NCBI GenBank assembly: GCA_011109175.1
Contig: RDEW01000043.1
Span: 248,001 to 312,000 of the forward strand
Source: Dicyema japonicum
Taxonomy: Eukaryota > Dicyemida > Rhombozoa > Dicyemidae
Direction: 5' to 3'
Length of the DNA stretch: 64,000 nucleotides
Program-made: the position numbers and the translations under genes
Shown here: one piece after another, positions 44,611 to 57,216 of the stretch
Layout of the letters: each line of letters opens with the position of its first letter
Numbering within the stretch: position 1 is the stretch's first letter
The notes under the pieces: generated by a model
Databases searched by the model: none
Told to the model about the DNA's origin: nothing
The model's input: the letters and a program-made list of their open reading frames with translations, nothing else

Positions 44611-47139
44611 TTTTAATTATTTTTATTTATTTAAATTATAAATAATTAGGACGACAGAATGGCGAAGGCGTTACCTCTGATAATCGCCATTTCGAGCCTC
44701 TGCCTCAACCAGAGTCCCTTTCGTGGCTCATATCTTATTGAGGCAAGTTTGCTTCCAATGCTGGAGAGAAAGGCGTCCGTCTTCGCTCCCACTGTTCCAG
44801 TTGTCTCCACAGAAATGGGGGTGAAATGGTATTGGTCTCCGAGGGATTCGTATTTACGGATCTTCTTGGCCTCCGCCTGATTGGCTGCGTCTTCAGGAGA
44901 GTGCGTCGCCGTCAGCGATCTGGCCCCTGAGAAAATGTCCACAAACGTTGCGTCCCAGACGAGTGATTTTCCGTGGGAGTGTGCAATAACGTCATTTCAT
45001 TGAGAGCTGCGTGACGCGGGGCTCGACCAGCGCTTCGTCGGCAAGAGAGTGGATGTAAGCCTTTCGTATCAACGTCCTCGCCGCAACGGTATTTGTGTCT
45101 CTGGCATATGTCCAGTCCTAGGAGCAGTGCCACTCCGATCCTCAGGGTGTTTTCGTCAAGACTCTTCTGGCAAGCAAAGTTCGACGGGAATTCTAAGCTC
45201 AACTCCCCACAACTAACAAACCCATCAAGCTCCGAGTCCAAGGTATGTCCGGTTGCGTTACGTAAGACTGCGACTGCAGATCGCAAGGGATGAAAAGTAG
45301 GCAGGCAGGGCGGCCTCAAGGGAGGGAGATCTTAACCCAATGCCCCCATTTCTCGCAGGTAGTTTGCACATTGTCTAGCCAAGATCATCGAATTTGACAT
45401 TCAGTATTGACTCCGCCGATCGTCTCAGAATCCCATCAGCCAACAATAGTGCTTTCCGGTGTTCAAAACATGGTGAACATTTCAAAATGTAGATCATCTT
45501 CGACATGGAAATATATTTCTTGAGCAAGAAGAAAGACACATGTGGACCCAAAGATGATACTCTCTTTGTAAAGCTTCGACTTCATTATCCTTACTGGTAA
45601 GGCAGTTTTCCAGCTCGTCGTTTCCGAGAGGGCAGCCAAGGAAGTGTGCCTTGACCAAGGAGGATATGCTGAAACCTGGAAGTAAGGGTCTAAATTCTTG
45701 GCAGGCAGTAGAAAAGCTTGGAGATTAGCAGGAAATATTGATCAGTTGCGACGTTGACACTTAAACCCAATTCGTTTAGAGCTGGAATGGTTGAAGAAAT
45801 ATCCTGATATACATTCTCACATGGCCCAGCTATTGTGGCGTCGTCCTAGAATCACAGGTTGAGTTCGCTGTTTATGTTTCTTGCCACTGTGTCAATTGTC
45901 ATTGCAAAAAGCAAAGTTCCTAGAGGGTCTCCCTTTGAACGCCTGTGCGCGAATGAACGATATCGCTTCCTTAAACTAAGGCTGACCGATCGCAATTGGG
46001 CGGACACCTCCATCTCCTTTTCGGAATGCCAATAAATGTCCACAAAAAAGAAGATCTCTAGAAAATTTTGGAATATCACCATTAACTATTCGAGTGAGCA
46101 GCAAGGTGATAGACGTTAACAAGGCACGGTCGGCTTCAGCAGTAGCTTCGGAGGTTAATTCCTTTACATGGCTTAAGTGCAGTCCGACTAGTCCTCCGCA
46201 GCTACTGGGAGCAAAAGACTTTATTCCTCGCACTACTTCAAATACCGTGGGAGTAAATGCCGGGAGGTCTTCTGGCATTTTCAAGTTCCGCTAGTTCGAT
46301 AATTCTCAATAACTCCAAGACTTCTCGTCACGGCTTCAACAGCGATTCGTCACAAGACACTACTCTTACAGCTGCGCGAACGTCCCCTTCCATCTTGAAA
46401 TGTTTTAGAATTTTCCTGTTTACACCCAGCTTCTGTAGACAGCTGTTTACGCCGAAGTACTTGCTCAGGCTCGATTCCTGAGTCTTGTTGCGTTGAAGTG
46501 GCCAAAAAGGCAGAACTTCTTAATTTTTGAGGCCAGTGATCCGTTGCGAGCCTGCTCTGAGGCAGAAATTCATAGGGTCATAGGTGCAAAGCTCAGTTGA
46601 CGTATCCAAGAGGCCTGGTCGCTGGTGCTGATGGCTTTATAAATTAATGACGTGAAGCAATTCTGCAGCGGGAATTCGAGCGGCCTTTGGTATTGTTAGT
46701 GGAATCCGTCTGCCTTTCCGACTCTCCGATAGGCGTAACAAAAAGTTCGATCTGTCCAAAATAAGAGGGATGACTGAATTTCAGCCGGATGACGACACCG
46801 AGCGGGTCGGCATCCATCTAGTATGCGCAGTCTCATTTGTAAAGAGATCTCGCAGCCAATTTCGACATTCGGACAAACCCGAGGGGAAAAATCTCCCACA
46901 AGATGTGCAATTAAACCCGTATTTCTTCGCGTTGCAATATCCACAAGACACGCACTGCTTTTTCGATCTCGCATGTAAAAGTAGTATTTCTTCGAATGTA
47001 ACGTGATCCACAGATGGACATTGAACAGAGTCAGAATTGGCCTGATTAGTTTTCTGCATGTTCATTCTGATTTTCCTTTCTTTTTCTCTTCTTTTTTCAT
47101 AGCACCACACCGACCACAACGAGTAGTCTTTTTTTATTT
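44611..47139 (-). mobile_element. YLDD-family retroelement, copy D
   Basis: Minus strand: N-terminal Cys-rich finger (CVSCGYCNAKKYGFNC, CGRFFPSG; 46781-47119), RT approach block (FEVVRGIKSFAPSSCGGLVG, GGVRPIAIG; 45976-46284), a palm region near 45850-45930 reading backwards into RSKGDPLGTLLFAM, then the Cys/His knuckle [20 protein letters not shown] and [18 protein letters not shown] (44912-45319). The C-terminal block KKIRKYESLGDQYHFTPIS, LRQRLEMAIIRGNAFAIL ends at 44646. The most instructive copy for the C-terminus. Frames shift between blocks. Confidence 0.75.
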
Positions 47140-47150
47140 TATGCTAATCT

Positions 47151-47303
47151 CCAGCATTGGAAGCAAACTCGCCTCAAAAAAGGTGTGAGCCACAGGAGGG
47201 ACTCTGGTTGAGGAAGAGGCTCGAAATGACGATTATCAGAGGTAACGCCTTCGTCATTCTGTCGTCCTAATTATTTATAATTTTTAAAAATTAATTCTCT
47301 TCC
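47151..47303 (+). mobile_element. YLDD-family 3' stub, copy D', opposite orientation to D
   Basis: SSIGSKLASKKV and then, shifted, LRKRLEMTIIRGNAFVIL, followed by CTAATTATTTATAATTT. In reverse complement it is nearly identical to the first ~150 bases of copy D (44631-44765), so the interrupted segment ends in long inverted repeats. TATGCTAATCT (47140-47150) separates it from copy D. Confidence 0.75.
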
Positions 47304-49060
47304 TATGCTAATCTTTCTGATGTTTATTCCAATTATGCAAATTCCACATTAATATCAATTGCTGGTCATCTTAATGAAGAGCTTAGAAATCGAATCACTC
47401 GAAAAATCATTCATTGAAAGACATGGAAGGGAAAAAGGAACATTGCAGGAACCTTGCAAGCTAGCTTTTGTCAAACAATTAACCTATTCCTATGTATCAC
47501 GCCCTCTATGCACTCGGCAAGACAGGACAACTTGGTCAGGCAATAGTCTGACGGAAACATTGAGGAAATCTACAATCAAATAGACTACATTATTTGCAGA
47601 CAAAAAGACCGCAGTATTGTCACTGATACCCGTGCTTATGGAGGGTCTATAATTGACAGCGATCACAAGATGGTTATGCCAAAATGTCCTTAAAGAGACT
47701 TATGGGTTTGCAAGGGATGAAAAGAAAGTGCAATGGACACACGGAACTGCGGGGGAAGGGATACGTTATAGACCATTTAAAGAACAATACTATCCAGGGA
47801 GAGGAATTCAGAAAATACCTGATGAGGGATTGGAAGAAATTCAGTAGATTTGGCATCGAAATTGCGTGGACCTTGGTCAAACAGAAGATCATGATTGCTG
47901 CGGATATATATCTACAAGAGGACTACGTAACTAATACACCCACTGAAAAAATAACCGATTTGATCTCCTTGCTAATCAACAAAAAGCGATATGGATACAA
48001 TGTCTAAATACAGATGACAAAAATACGAAACATCGGCTACAAGAGAAAAGAACAGTCATCAAAAAGAAACTAAGAAAAGCTGCACGTCGGATATTAAAGA
48101 ACGAAACAAGAACAAAAATGATAGAAAATCGAAGGCCTTAAAGACAATGCGAAGTTTTATGAAGCTGTCGGCCAAATCAGAAAACTACCAATGAAAACGC
48201 TGACTTTACGAGATGAAGAAGGAAACACATTTGCTAACCAACAAGAAGTTGCAGAACTAATAGCGGACTATTTTGAAGCACAATTCGTATCAAAAAATAG
48301 CAAAAAACTTACAATTAACACGGATCAGAGAAAATTAGACGAAGAAATAACTTTGGAAGAAGTGATGACAGCAAGATTCAAACTGAAAGACAATAAGATT
48401 CCCGGCTCAGATGGCTTAAATAGTGAATTTTTCAAAAATGGAACGCAAATACTATACAAGATAATTGCCTGGATTCTATTCGAAACGTACAGTAAAGGAG
48501 GCACTTTGCCACTTGGAGAAGGACTATTGATACTAGTACAGAAGCCAAACAAAAAAGCGGGGAAAGTTGAGAACCTAAGACCAGTGGTTTTAACCAACAC
48601 ATTGCGGAAGATACTAGCCAATATTACGCTTCAAAGAATGGAGGGACACCTGGACTCGTACTGTCGACTTATCAAAAGTGGATTTTGCAAAAGGGAAATC
48701 AACGTCAGATGTTATACTTCTCCACAAATGGAGAAGTGCGACTGTTCAAAAATTTAAAATAACGACAACCATTCTGGAGATTCATATGTCAAAGGCCTTG
48801 ATTCCGTCAAAAGGAACAAGCTGCTGCAAATACTAGAGCACTTCTTGAAGGGCTCAACGATTGGAATGGTCAGGACTGGGAAAGCTTTATCGAGGACATT
48901 TGAAACGACAATTGGTACCTTTCAAAGAGATCCATTATCCCCGATTTTGTTTATTATTTATCTGGAGGCAGCTCTACGAGACTTGAAGCCTCATATCGGA
49001 GAAGGATTCCCACCAGAACGAGACAGGCTTTTTTAAGTAAATCATTCAAAAATGTTAATG

Positions 49061-50154
49061 TTGTTATTAAAACATTCGAGAATTAATGAATAATAAATCC
49101 CTTGTTCCTTCTCAAAACAGACATATTCAAGGTCCTCCAATTTGAATCAGATAGAAATCGAACCGAGGCATACGCACATCTAATGCTTCCTTGTCTCTGA
49201 AAGTTCACATCTTCCGATATCTCCAAAGTCCGCCTCGACTATGGTCGCATAAAAGACTAGGGTTTTCATCAATAAAGTTAAGTAGATATTTTGAGCAATA
49301 GAAGTGCATCATAATTCTACGATCAATTAACCACTTGACTAACAAAACGAAATTCTATAATCATTTAAAATTGAAGGACCATTTGATTGTGAACAAAAAA
49401 GTCTTGGTTGGTCAAAAGCCGATCGATTCTAATTTGTAATAAAATCTGGGACCCTCAACTGATTGTAAATTTAATTTCGTACGCTCGGTGGGCCAGACGT
49501 TTACGAAGACTCTCAGTAACTTTTTATGGGTATCTTAAACTCTTTATAATTATGTTCGACAAAAATTCGGCAAACTACTCACTGATAGCTAGGGTAGAGA
49601 CAAGTAAGCTCTAAAGCCGAGTATGCCCTGATTTATTGAGAGTATTTATAAGATAATAGACATTTTATATCGACAGATGGAAGACAGCAAAACACCAAAA
49701 AAGGAAAATCGTAAAAATTATTGTTTTATTGTAAAGTTAGCTTACTAATATTCTTGTTACTATAAATTTATTATTAAAAAAAACAAGAAAAGTTTTATAG
49801 CTAAGAGGCCAGGATTACGAAGCCGTTTCCTCTGATCACTGCCTTGTTATTTGTTTTAAAATAATTCAGCCTTTCCATGAGTTGATCTGCGGGGGTTAAG
49901 GTAGATCTAAGGCATTAGGAACCTCCTGAGTAAGGTGGATCAAATGACGCCACCAAAGGGAAGGAAGAGAAATCCTTAATCAAGTAGCCACTTGACACCA
50001 CGTGGCTACTAATTCATAAGTCATAATTTTTTTCAAAATAGTTTATGATTGCTGAATTTATTATGACTATCATTATGGAAGGTATTCCTGCAACGTTTGT
50101 TCCCGTGGTAACAAGCGAAAAGTAAAAATCCATTGTTCCTTTTTCTTCCACCTA
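49061..50154. other. Unassigned spacer
   Basis: No recognised frame. 49408-49614 is an open stretch without motifs. Confidence 0.35.
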
Positions 50155-50815
50155 GGATTTGTCGAGAAAGTCTTTGAAACCTTTGTCTTCTTGGATTTGC
50201 CCCGACTGCCTAAGACCCAAAAAATTTAATTTGTTCATCGGATTTACTAAATCCCTCAATATATCTGACCCTGCTCTGGATCGTCCATCGATCAAGATAC
50301 GTCTAAAGAAATTCTACTTCTTGTGTCAAGATTACGAGTACAGATGCGTATTCCTTTGAGGATCCCAAGGTCCGTGAGGGTGGTGGCGACCGAGGTTTTT
50401 GCTCGCGGTATTGACAGGGCTACCTCGACTTTGGAGACCATGAATTAGATTTTCTTATTTCTCTTTCCCCTAATTGCAATTGGATTGCACTGTAATCATC
50501 GAGGAGTTTCCACCGCTGCAAGCCTTAGGAAATCTATTCAGTCATTTGAGGATGGCATATCAGAGACCTTTCGTCATTCTTAACTTTTGAGATGGAAGCT
50601 CACCTTGTATCATCGTTAACAAAACTTGTATTCGGGAAAATCCCTCACATCGCTCATGAACTTTTTTTTCTGCCTTATTGTTCCCCTTCTCGAAGCCTGG
50701 TGGCGGAGTCAGGTCTATTGCTGTTGGGAGTCTATTTCGAAGACTTGCTTCAAAACTTTCGTGCTGGCGTGTCATCGATGATCTGTCTTTCAAACTGAGT
50801 GTATATGGGTTATGA
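50155..50815 (+). mobile_element. YLDD-family retroelement, copy C
   Basis: SSWICPDCLRP (about 50190) is the last part of the PHD-like finger. SDPALDRPSIKIRLKKFYF and then, shifted, RIPLRIPRSVRVVATE follow. 50340-50720 is almost the exact reverse complement of 33600-33980. Truncated before the palm. Confidence 0.65.
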
Positions 50816-50884
50816 AGACTACTTAATAAGACATCTGTCAAGTTAACTAAGATTTCCAATGACATTACTTTTTAAAACCCAATT

Positions 50885-51190
50885 TATTCTGGTGGCGCAA
50901 TGTAACGAGCGCCAGGCCTTATGGTTCCTAGTTCCAATCTCGTTGCTTTACATTTCGACTAAAGGTTCCACGCATCTACGATGCTTTGGCTGGCGAGTGA
51001 CGCCGTCATCAGTGAACATTTCACTTGGAACTGGATCGTCGTAAAGGACTCAAATTCAACAAAAATGAAGTGAAGACCATTCATTGGTTCTCCCTCTGAG
51101 ATTAGTTATAACCGTTCTTTACTTAAAATAAAGGTCGTGTCCTGCTTAGGTGGAGCTATGAATAATATGGCCCTGCGTAAAGTGCAGTAT
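50885..51190 (+). mobile_element. Jockey-like 3' end
   Basis: GGTGGCGCAATGTAACGAGC, then ACTTAAAATAAAGGTCGTGT and GGTGGAGCTATGAATAATAT, ending in AGTATTATTATTTATT. The same terminus is seen at 9312-9395. Confidence 0.5.
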
Positions 51191-51849
51191 TATTATTTAT
51201 TCTAATTCGAATATACACGGTAAAGGGTAAAATAACAACTAAATTCCCAATAAGTCAGTTAATTTGTTAGAATTACTATTATTAGTCAGTTATTTAACGC
51301 GAATGACCGGATTGGGGTCCCAGTGATCATCAAACTTCGACACCTTCCTATATTCTCTGTCTTCCTTCTCAAACTTGAATTTACCACCCTCCACTAAAAA
51401 TAAAGCGACAAATCCATACTTATATTATGAATGGGGTTAGAGACATAGTAATACGTCAGTAGAAGCTGATAAGAAGCACTTTAAAGTATAGAGACTGATT
51501 CCACACGTGTTTAAAGGGGAATTGTCGAATAGCTCCAAAATGAGTGAGGATATAAGAAACTTCTCTCATTGACCTTATCAGTTGGACGGTATATAGATCT
51601 TCTGACTGGAGGGAGATTAGATGAAGATAATCGGCGCAGTCCGGTTAGTTTAAATACATTCCTCAAGGTCATTAATCGAGACTCCATTAAAACACCCACT
51701 AGAAAATATTTAATGTTGAGTTGTTAAATTATATTTAATATCATGATTTATTTAAATTTATTATTTAAAATGATTTTCATGATGAGTTCATAAGTCAAAA
51801 AGTAAATAAATAGATACTTTATTAACGTAACAAACTCGTTATTAATTAA
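51191..51849. other. AT-rich spacer
   Basis: No supported gene or repeat terminus. Confidence 0.35.
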
Positions 51850-54690
51850 AAGCTAATTAAAAAGGGAGAAACCAACGAGTTTGTCCTTGGTTGATGGGGT
51901 CTGGTTTAACGAGACACCATATGTCTCCTCTTCGAATTATTGACCCCTTGCATCCAACAAGAATTACTTTTTCAAGTGGTGCAATATTTCCTCTATAGAT
52001 CCTGCACGTTTCTCATCACTTGGCGGTAATTTAGACTTTAAATCAAGTCCATATGCCAGTTTAATTAAATATCTCCTTGATTTATAGAGAAGCTCTACAA
52101 GAGTACTTCTCTCATCACTTTCAAACCATCTTTGGAAGCCATAAATCAAGAATGGTTCTATATAAGCTGTATACACATAAAGAAAAGTTTCCGGACTCAA
52201 TTGAGGACGTAGAAGCGATTTCAACATCACCGTAGCTTTTTTCTTTTTTTCTTGATATGACTAATGAAGGAACCCTTCGAGTTGACACAAACACCGAGAT
52301 ATTGTAGCTGTTCCATGCATTTGATCAGTCCAGTATTAATACAAATTTTTGAATTATTCTTGTATTTCACAATTTATGAAGCATTACACTTTTCAAGAGA
52401 TAAGGATTATTAATACTAAGATCGAGCAAACGAATATCATTGGCATATATTAGCATTTTCAAATTTAGGTGTTCAAACTTCGGGATGTCACACTTAGCGC
52501 AATTGAATAAAAGGGGACTTAAGACAGACCCTTGTGGAACCCCTCTTTTTAACAAAAAATATGACTCCAACACGTATAAAAGATTCTTTTCCAGAAATAA
52601 AATCCTTCATCCACACTAGAGATTTGCTCCCAACATTAAAATTTGACAATGTTTTCAACAACCCAGCATGCCAAACGCTATCAATAGCCTTTGATATGTC
52701 TAAACATCGGCCGTAAGACATTCTCTATTCTTCTTAGCAACACATATAAAATTTGATAATATTGAGAAACAATCTCCAGTACCTCTAGTGGGGCGAAAAC
52801 CCCACTGATCATCGAGAAGAAAATTGTTGTCTTCAACGTATTTTGATAATCTGTTGAAAATGATTTTTTCCATAATTTTTGATATACTGCATATTAGGCT
52901 TATTGGCCTATAGTTCTCTGGATTTGAACTAGCTTTTCCCTTCTTCGGGATCATCCGTACAAAAGACTTCTTCCAAGTAGAAGGAACATATCCAGAACAC
53001 CACGAAGAATTAAATAAAGCCCATAACGTTTTCAATAATGGTATTCCAGCATTTTTGAAGACAGTCATGGGGATAAAATCTCAACCCGGAGCTTTATTTT
53101 TGCATCCATAAATAGCAAGAATTATCTTCCAAAGTAATCGTTCCACACAAAGGCCCCTCCACAAGCGGGGATGGCTCCTCTTCAAGAAAACTACTTTGTT
53201 TGCCTCGGGGAATAATTAACAGAGGATCCAATTCTTGTACCTCTGCGAGCTGTTGTCTTAAGACATCTGGAACTTTTTCTTTCGGGATCCAAGAGACTTG
53301 AGATTTATTTCATCTTCTTTCCTATTTAAAGAATTCATTTTCGAAAAAAGTTTCCAGAATTTAGGATTATTACGATTGAGTTTAGAGCATGTCCAGTTCG
53401 CAACTTCAAAATTTGAAGTAAGTGATCACTTCCTATATCATTTTCGACAAAGGGAAGACCGCTCAATAAAGCGAGGCTTTCTTGCATAACGAAAACACCC
53501 AATCTATCAGCACTCCGTTGTTGGAAATGATTAAGTTCTTTAGACGTAAAAACCTCTAAATTTTCTGATTCCATTATTTCCAATAAACATTTGCCGCCAG
53601 AATTAGTTTTCACACAACCATATGCAATATTTTTTGCATTACATTTTCCCACAAGGATTGAGTTTTCATTATTAGCGAAAAAATCTTTTATAATCCTTGA
53701 ATAATTCCTTTATCTTTTGGAGTAAATTACACCAATTTTTATCCAACCACTAAAAGTGTACAAATCAATGCATAAAAATTCGCGGACATTCTCTTCTAAA
53801 TTTCTAGGCAATCGCGTTTTAATATTTTTTTTGTAGAAAATAGTGGTTCCTGTACCAGCTATGCCACAGGGACGCCATGAAATATTAACCGAATTATTAC
53901 TCGGGATATTAATAATTCCATGTTTTTTCATCTTCGTTTCATTAATAATAAATACATCCATCTCAACATCGCTGGGAAAGGCTACCAGCTCCGCAGCCCG
54001 CTTCCTAAGAGAGCGGGCATTAACCAGAGTAATTCTGGTTATTTCTGATTTATTTGGTTGCTGTCCTCTCTTCTTAGAAGCGCCACCAGGCCAAGTAAAA
54101 ACTTGGCATCCTTCTTCGTTCTTGTCATGTTTTTAATATTTTTAGATAATTATTCAACAATTATTATGAAAACGTTCCTCTTTTTTGAACATTTCTGTCT
54201 ACCGTGGGCTCTTCCTGTCCATTCGGATCTTTTGGATTCGCTGATTGACTGTGTTTGGGATACACTGTCAACGGAGGACACTTGTGGTATATCCGTCTGC
54301 ATTCCAATATCCGAGGTCGTATTCTTAGGAGTGATCGGAATCCATTCTGTTCGAGTTGGCTTGGCCAAATCTTTATTGTCTCCAATCTTCCTGGCAACAT
54401 TACTTCCTTTAGCAACACTTTCATTGCGAGGTTTACTTTGAGGTAAGAATTTATCCATCTTGAGTTTATTGGCTGCTTTTAGACAAGAACAACCTCCGTA
54501 GTTAGCCATGTGGTTAGTTGATCCACAATTTATAGCAATTTTTACCGTTCTTTAAGTCAAGTTGACAGTCCGACCTTCTGTGGTTTCCTGAACAAATCAA
54601 ACATCTTTCAACGTTTTTGCAGAAACGCGCAATATGACCGAATAACTGACAGCGAAAGCAAACAGTAAATCATTATCGAAAGGAGCAGTG
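51850..54690 (-). mobile_element. CR1/Jockey-like retrotransposon with gag, endonuclease and RT
   Basis: The minus strand holds all parts in order. Gag (54690-54150): zinc knuckles CFRCQLFGHIARFC, RCLICSGNHRRSDC and, after a shift, NCGSTNHMANYGGC, then a basic tail. Endonuclease (53961-53335): MDVFIINETKMKKHG and GTTIFYKKN. RT (53068-51964): GKASSNPENYRPISLICSIS, WGFRPTRGTGDC, ISKAIDSVWHAGLL, KRGVPQGSVLSPLLFN, and a palm box YANDIRLL in which the first catalytic Asp is Asn. C-terminus: ETFLYVYTAYIEPFLIYGF and IKLAYGLDLKSKLP, shared with 5.3-5.9 kb. At least four shifts. The complete architecture makes it the best representative of its family here. Confidence 0.78.
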
Positions 54691-55450
54691 GTTATTGTTG
54701 GGTCAGGTGGTTCACCTAATGTGGTGGCTCTCAGTGTTGAAAGACACCGAAAGAATCAAAGATTCTGGAGCTACGCAAGATCGATATTGGCTTCATCCTG
54801 GAGTCGAAACTTTTTACAAAGAGTGTAACCCTATTTTTTCCTGGACACGCCGTCTTCAGAAAAGACCTAAAAAAGAGGTTGACTTTCGCTGCTTTGAACA
54901 CATGAGTGGATAATCAATTTTACAAGATATTTCATAATACGTGGAGATCTCAACAAGAAATACCCCCAATGGATGACTACTCAATTGGCCGACAAGAGAG
55001 GTAATCTAATTGTTGACTTCTTCGAGAAAAAATGATTTTAAATCACCATAAAGTCAGCACAAGGACACCAATCCAAAGAAATGATAACTCAACTTAACCT
55101 GACCTGTCCATTTTTTTCTCAAAGATTTTCCCGCTAATTTCATGGAATGTCTCCTACGAATTCGATAGTGATCATAAGTTGAACCGATTCAAGAAGAGCT
55201 ATTTATCCCCAAGCATTGTAAAAATGCCATAAACTACACTCGACTTTGAAGCTTACTCCATTATAAAGAAGAGGAACGTTCCCATGATGAATCAACCTCT
55301 TTTCTGTCCTGATGAATATAAAATGTTTAAATCAAAGAATCACAACCCTCAACAAAAACAGAAAGAGAAGTCTTTAACCAACTCTTATCATATATTGGAA
55401 AAATGAAATCCACAAGAATTTTTGAAATACTATCCGTCCAATGAATAGAA
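54691..55450 (+). mobile_element. APE-endonuclease fragment of a non-LTR element
   Basis: IIRGDLNKKYPQW and TTQLADKRGNLIVDFF (about 54940-55030) then EFDSDHKLNRFKKSYLS (about 55160) carry the Asp-Asn and SDH motifs of the endonuclease, in different frames. Head-to-head with the preceding minus-strand element. No RT follows. Confidence 0.55.
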
Positions 55451-56469
55451 TCTCTCCTTACTCCGAATATTAAGGAAACTAATAACCTGATGAAGTATTA
55501 TGTCACATGGACTTTTCAGAGACTCATTGTGTCGCCTACATAATTTGGTACTAAAAACCACCACAACGCTTTTCAATTTATTCTTAAACGCCTCTTCAAG
55601 GATCGAACCGGTGGAGTGAGAAGTAAAAATTTTTTTTTGCTCTCATCCTATCAATGGCTCCACCAATAAAAATAAATTGTATGACGATACACTAATCAAC
55701 TTGGAAATATTTATCGAAAGGTAAAGTTAAAATCTAACACATGGTATTTTAACCACTAAGCTACACTGTTCTTTTATTATCATTTTAACCCCGAAAAATG
55801 GAACGTGTTACCAAAGCTGGGGGGTAATAAATATAACTAAAAATGTATTATATATGTCAAAACACCAAGTTAGAGGGTTCAAAAGAAGATGAGCATCCCC
55901 CAGTATATTCCGTCCTTCATTGGGTGTGATGCAGAACCGATGACTGAAATGGACACCCAATTCGCTGTTGCAAAAAACGTTAAACGTTATTCCTTCACTG
56001 AAACATTAATGACATGGAATTTCCGTAAAATTGTCAAGTCTCCAGAACATCTTCCTTGGGCCTGAAGTTAGATTATATCTGGAATCTTCTCCAAAATGTG
56101 GGGGGAAACTTCCTCTATGGAAATCATCTTAAAGGATCCGTACATGGATCATCATCTTAAAGGATAGAGTGACTCAAAAAATAAGTGGTTGTCTTAGTTA
56201 ATCTCACTAAACCTAATCAACTTAAAACTATTAATAAACTACGGAAAAATTAGTTATTCTCTGCTAACATCAATGTTAATGAAAAATAAGAAAACGTCTC
56301 AGAAAACTGAACTTACACTTCAGCGGGAGTCGCCTTTGTTAAGATTTTCTTGTATTAATTGAGTAGCTTTAGAGTGAGGGTCGGTAATTTTTTCAAGGTG
56401 TGTTCTTGTTTAAGCTTGTTCCTAAAGCGAGGCAACCATAGTTCTACTAAATCGACGTTAATTTGGAAA
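55451..56469. other. Unassigned spacer
   Basis: No gene recognised. It contains a tRNA-like A-box on the minus strand near 55753-55763, considered and rejected. Confidence 0.35.
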
Positions 56470-56770
56470 TTATTGTTTTTTATCACAACGTGAGAAGTTA
56501 ATGAATATTTGACAAAAAATATTTTATATTTTGAACAAAGCTCTTAATTATCGTAGAAAGCGAAAAAGAAACCAAGAAATGTTCTTTAAAATTGAACATT
56601 GTTGGTGATAGTGAGGATCCTTGGGCACCCCAATTGAGAGAAAGCGTATCCTTCACATTTTTCAGATTACCTGCCAACTCAGGATTGATATTTATTTGTA
56701 TGAAAATTCCTCTGCGTGTTCCAACTAAATCAGAAAACCATGTAATAAATTAATTTTAGTTAATAGATTA
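56470..56770 (-). mobile_element. Non-LTR RT palm fragment
   Basis: Reverse complement reads WFSDLVGTRRGIFIQINI and NWGAQGSSLSPTMFNF (about 56605-56740), the region before and at the PQGS palm motif. Confidence 0.5.
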
Positions 56771-56809
56771 TGGTGTTGAGACGTAAGGAATCCTTGGCCC
56801 ACGTAAGGA

Positions 56810-56945
56810 ATCCGTCCGTCGGATTGGCTCAATGATCCAAAAGGTCACCAAGAGTCATAGATTAATCTCCACAAAGGAAACAGCATGGTCATTGAAGCTC
56901 CCTAAGTTAAGTCCTCTTTTAACATTTTTTAATAACAATAGATAC
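56810..56945 (+). mobile_element. YLDD-family 3' end stub, copy H
   Basis: CTCAATGATCCAAAAGGTCA, GGAAACAGCATGGTCATT and AAGCTCCCTAAGTTAAGTCC parallel 62025-62140 (copy E). Only the last ~130 bases are present. Confidence 0.6.
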
Positions 56946-57191
56946 AATTAATTTTAAATTAAATTTATTGAACCAGAAAAACACCGTAATAGCCAGAATG
57001 AAAAAATTCAAGTGATCCCGGCCTCCCTTAGCAGTCTTCACATGCTCGGACTTGAAGGAAGTGCCAGGGGGAACTTTTCTGGATAATTGTTGACTAGTGG
57101 TACTTTTTGGATATAATTTAGGATTATAGGGCGCCACCAGAGATTGTGAACCACACGCCGGACGTTGACAATTCAAGCTTCCTGGAGCCAA
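56919..57191 (-). CDS. Small hypothetical protein with C-terminal membrane segment
   Basis: A 90-codon minus-strand frame opening at TTG, preceded by TTTTGGCTCCAG, which would serve as an acceptor, so it could be a last exon. The N-terminal two thirds is Pro/Ser/Lys rich (CQRPACGSQSLVAPYNP). The C-terminus has a hydrophobic run (LNFFILAITVFFWF). Divergent from asparagine synthetase. It overlaps a repeat at its end and may be chance. Confidence 0.2.
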   Translation of the reverse strand: MAPGSLNCQRPACGSQSLVAPYNPKLYPKSTTSQQLSRKVPPGTSFKSEHVKTAKGGRDHLNFFILAITVFFWFNKFNLKLIVSIVIKKC

Positions 57192-57216
57192 AAGGGAAAA
57201 GGAGGAACAGAAAAAA

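Larger units (their letters stand above)
44221..49060 (+). mobile_element. YADD-family retrotransposon split by two YLDD insertions
   Basis: Left part 44221-44610: TFNVRGL (44237), CEDLSKYKISIGCLQK and a YAPHSGW block, the start of the APE endonuclease. Right part 47304-49060: YNQIDYIICRQKDRSIVTDT (47572), DSDHKMV, RT KIPGSDGLNSEFFKNG (48400), LRPVVLTNTLRKILANIT (48570) and FQRDPLSPILFIIYLEAAL (48925). The palm motif PQGD has become FQRD and no YADD follows. The sequence TATGCTAATCTTT stands at both edges of the interruption (44598-44610, 47304-47316). Confidence 0.75.

Noticed and set aside
44631-47285. Long inverted repeats considered as TIRs of a large DNA transposon
   Set aside because: They encode the C-terminus of the YLDD ORF in both orientations and a third target copy lies between them, which fits two retro-insertions.
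55690-55776. tRNA-like A-box on the minus strand (TAGCTTAGTGG at 55753-55763)
   Set aside because: No acceptor stem pairs, and the T-arm region (near 55708-55722) does not match GGTTCGANTCC.
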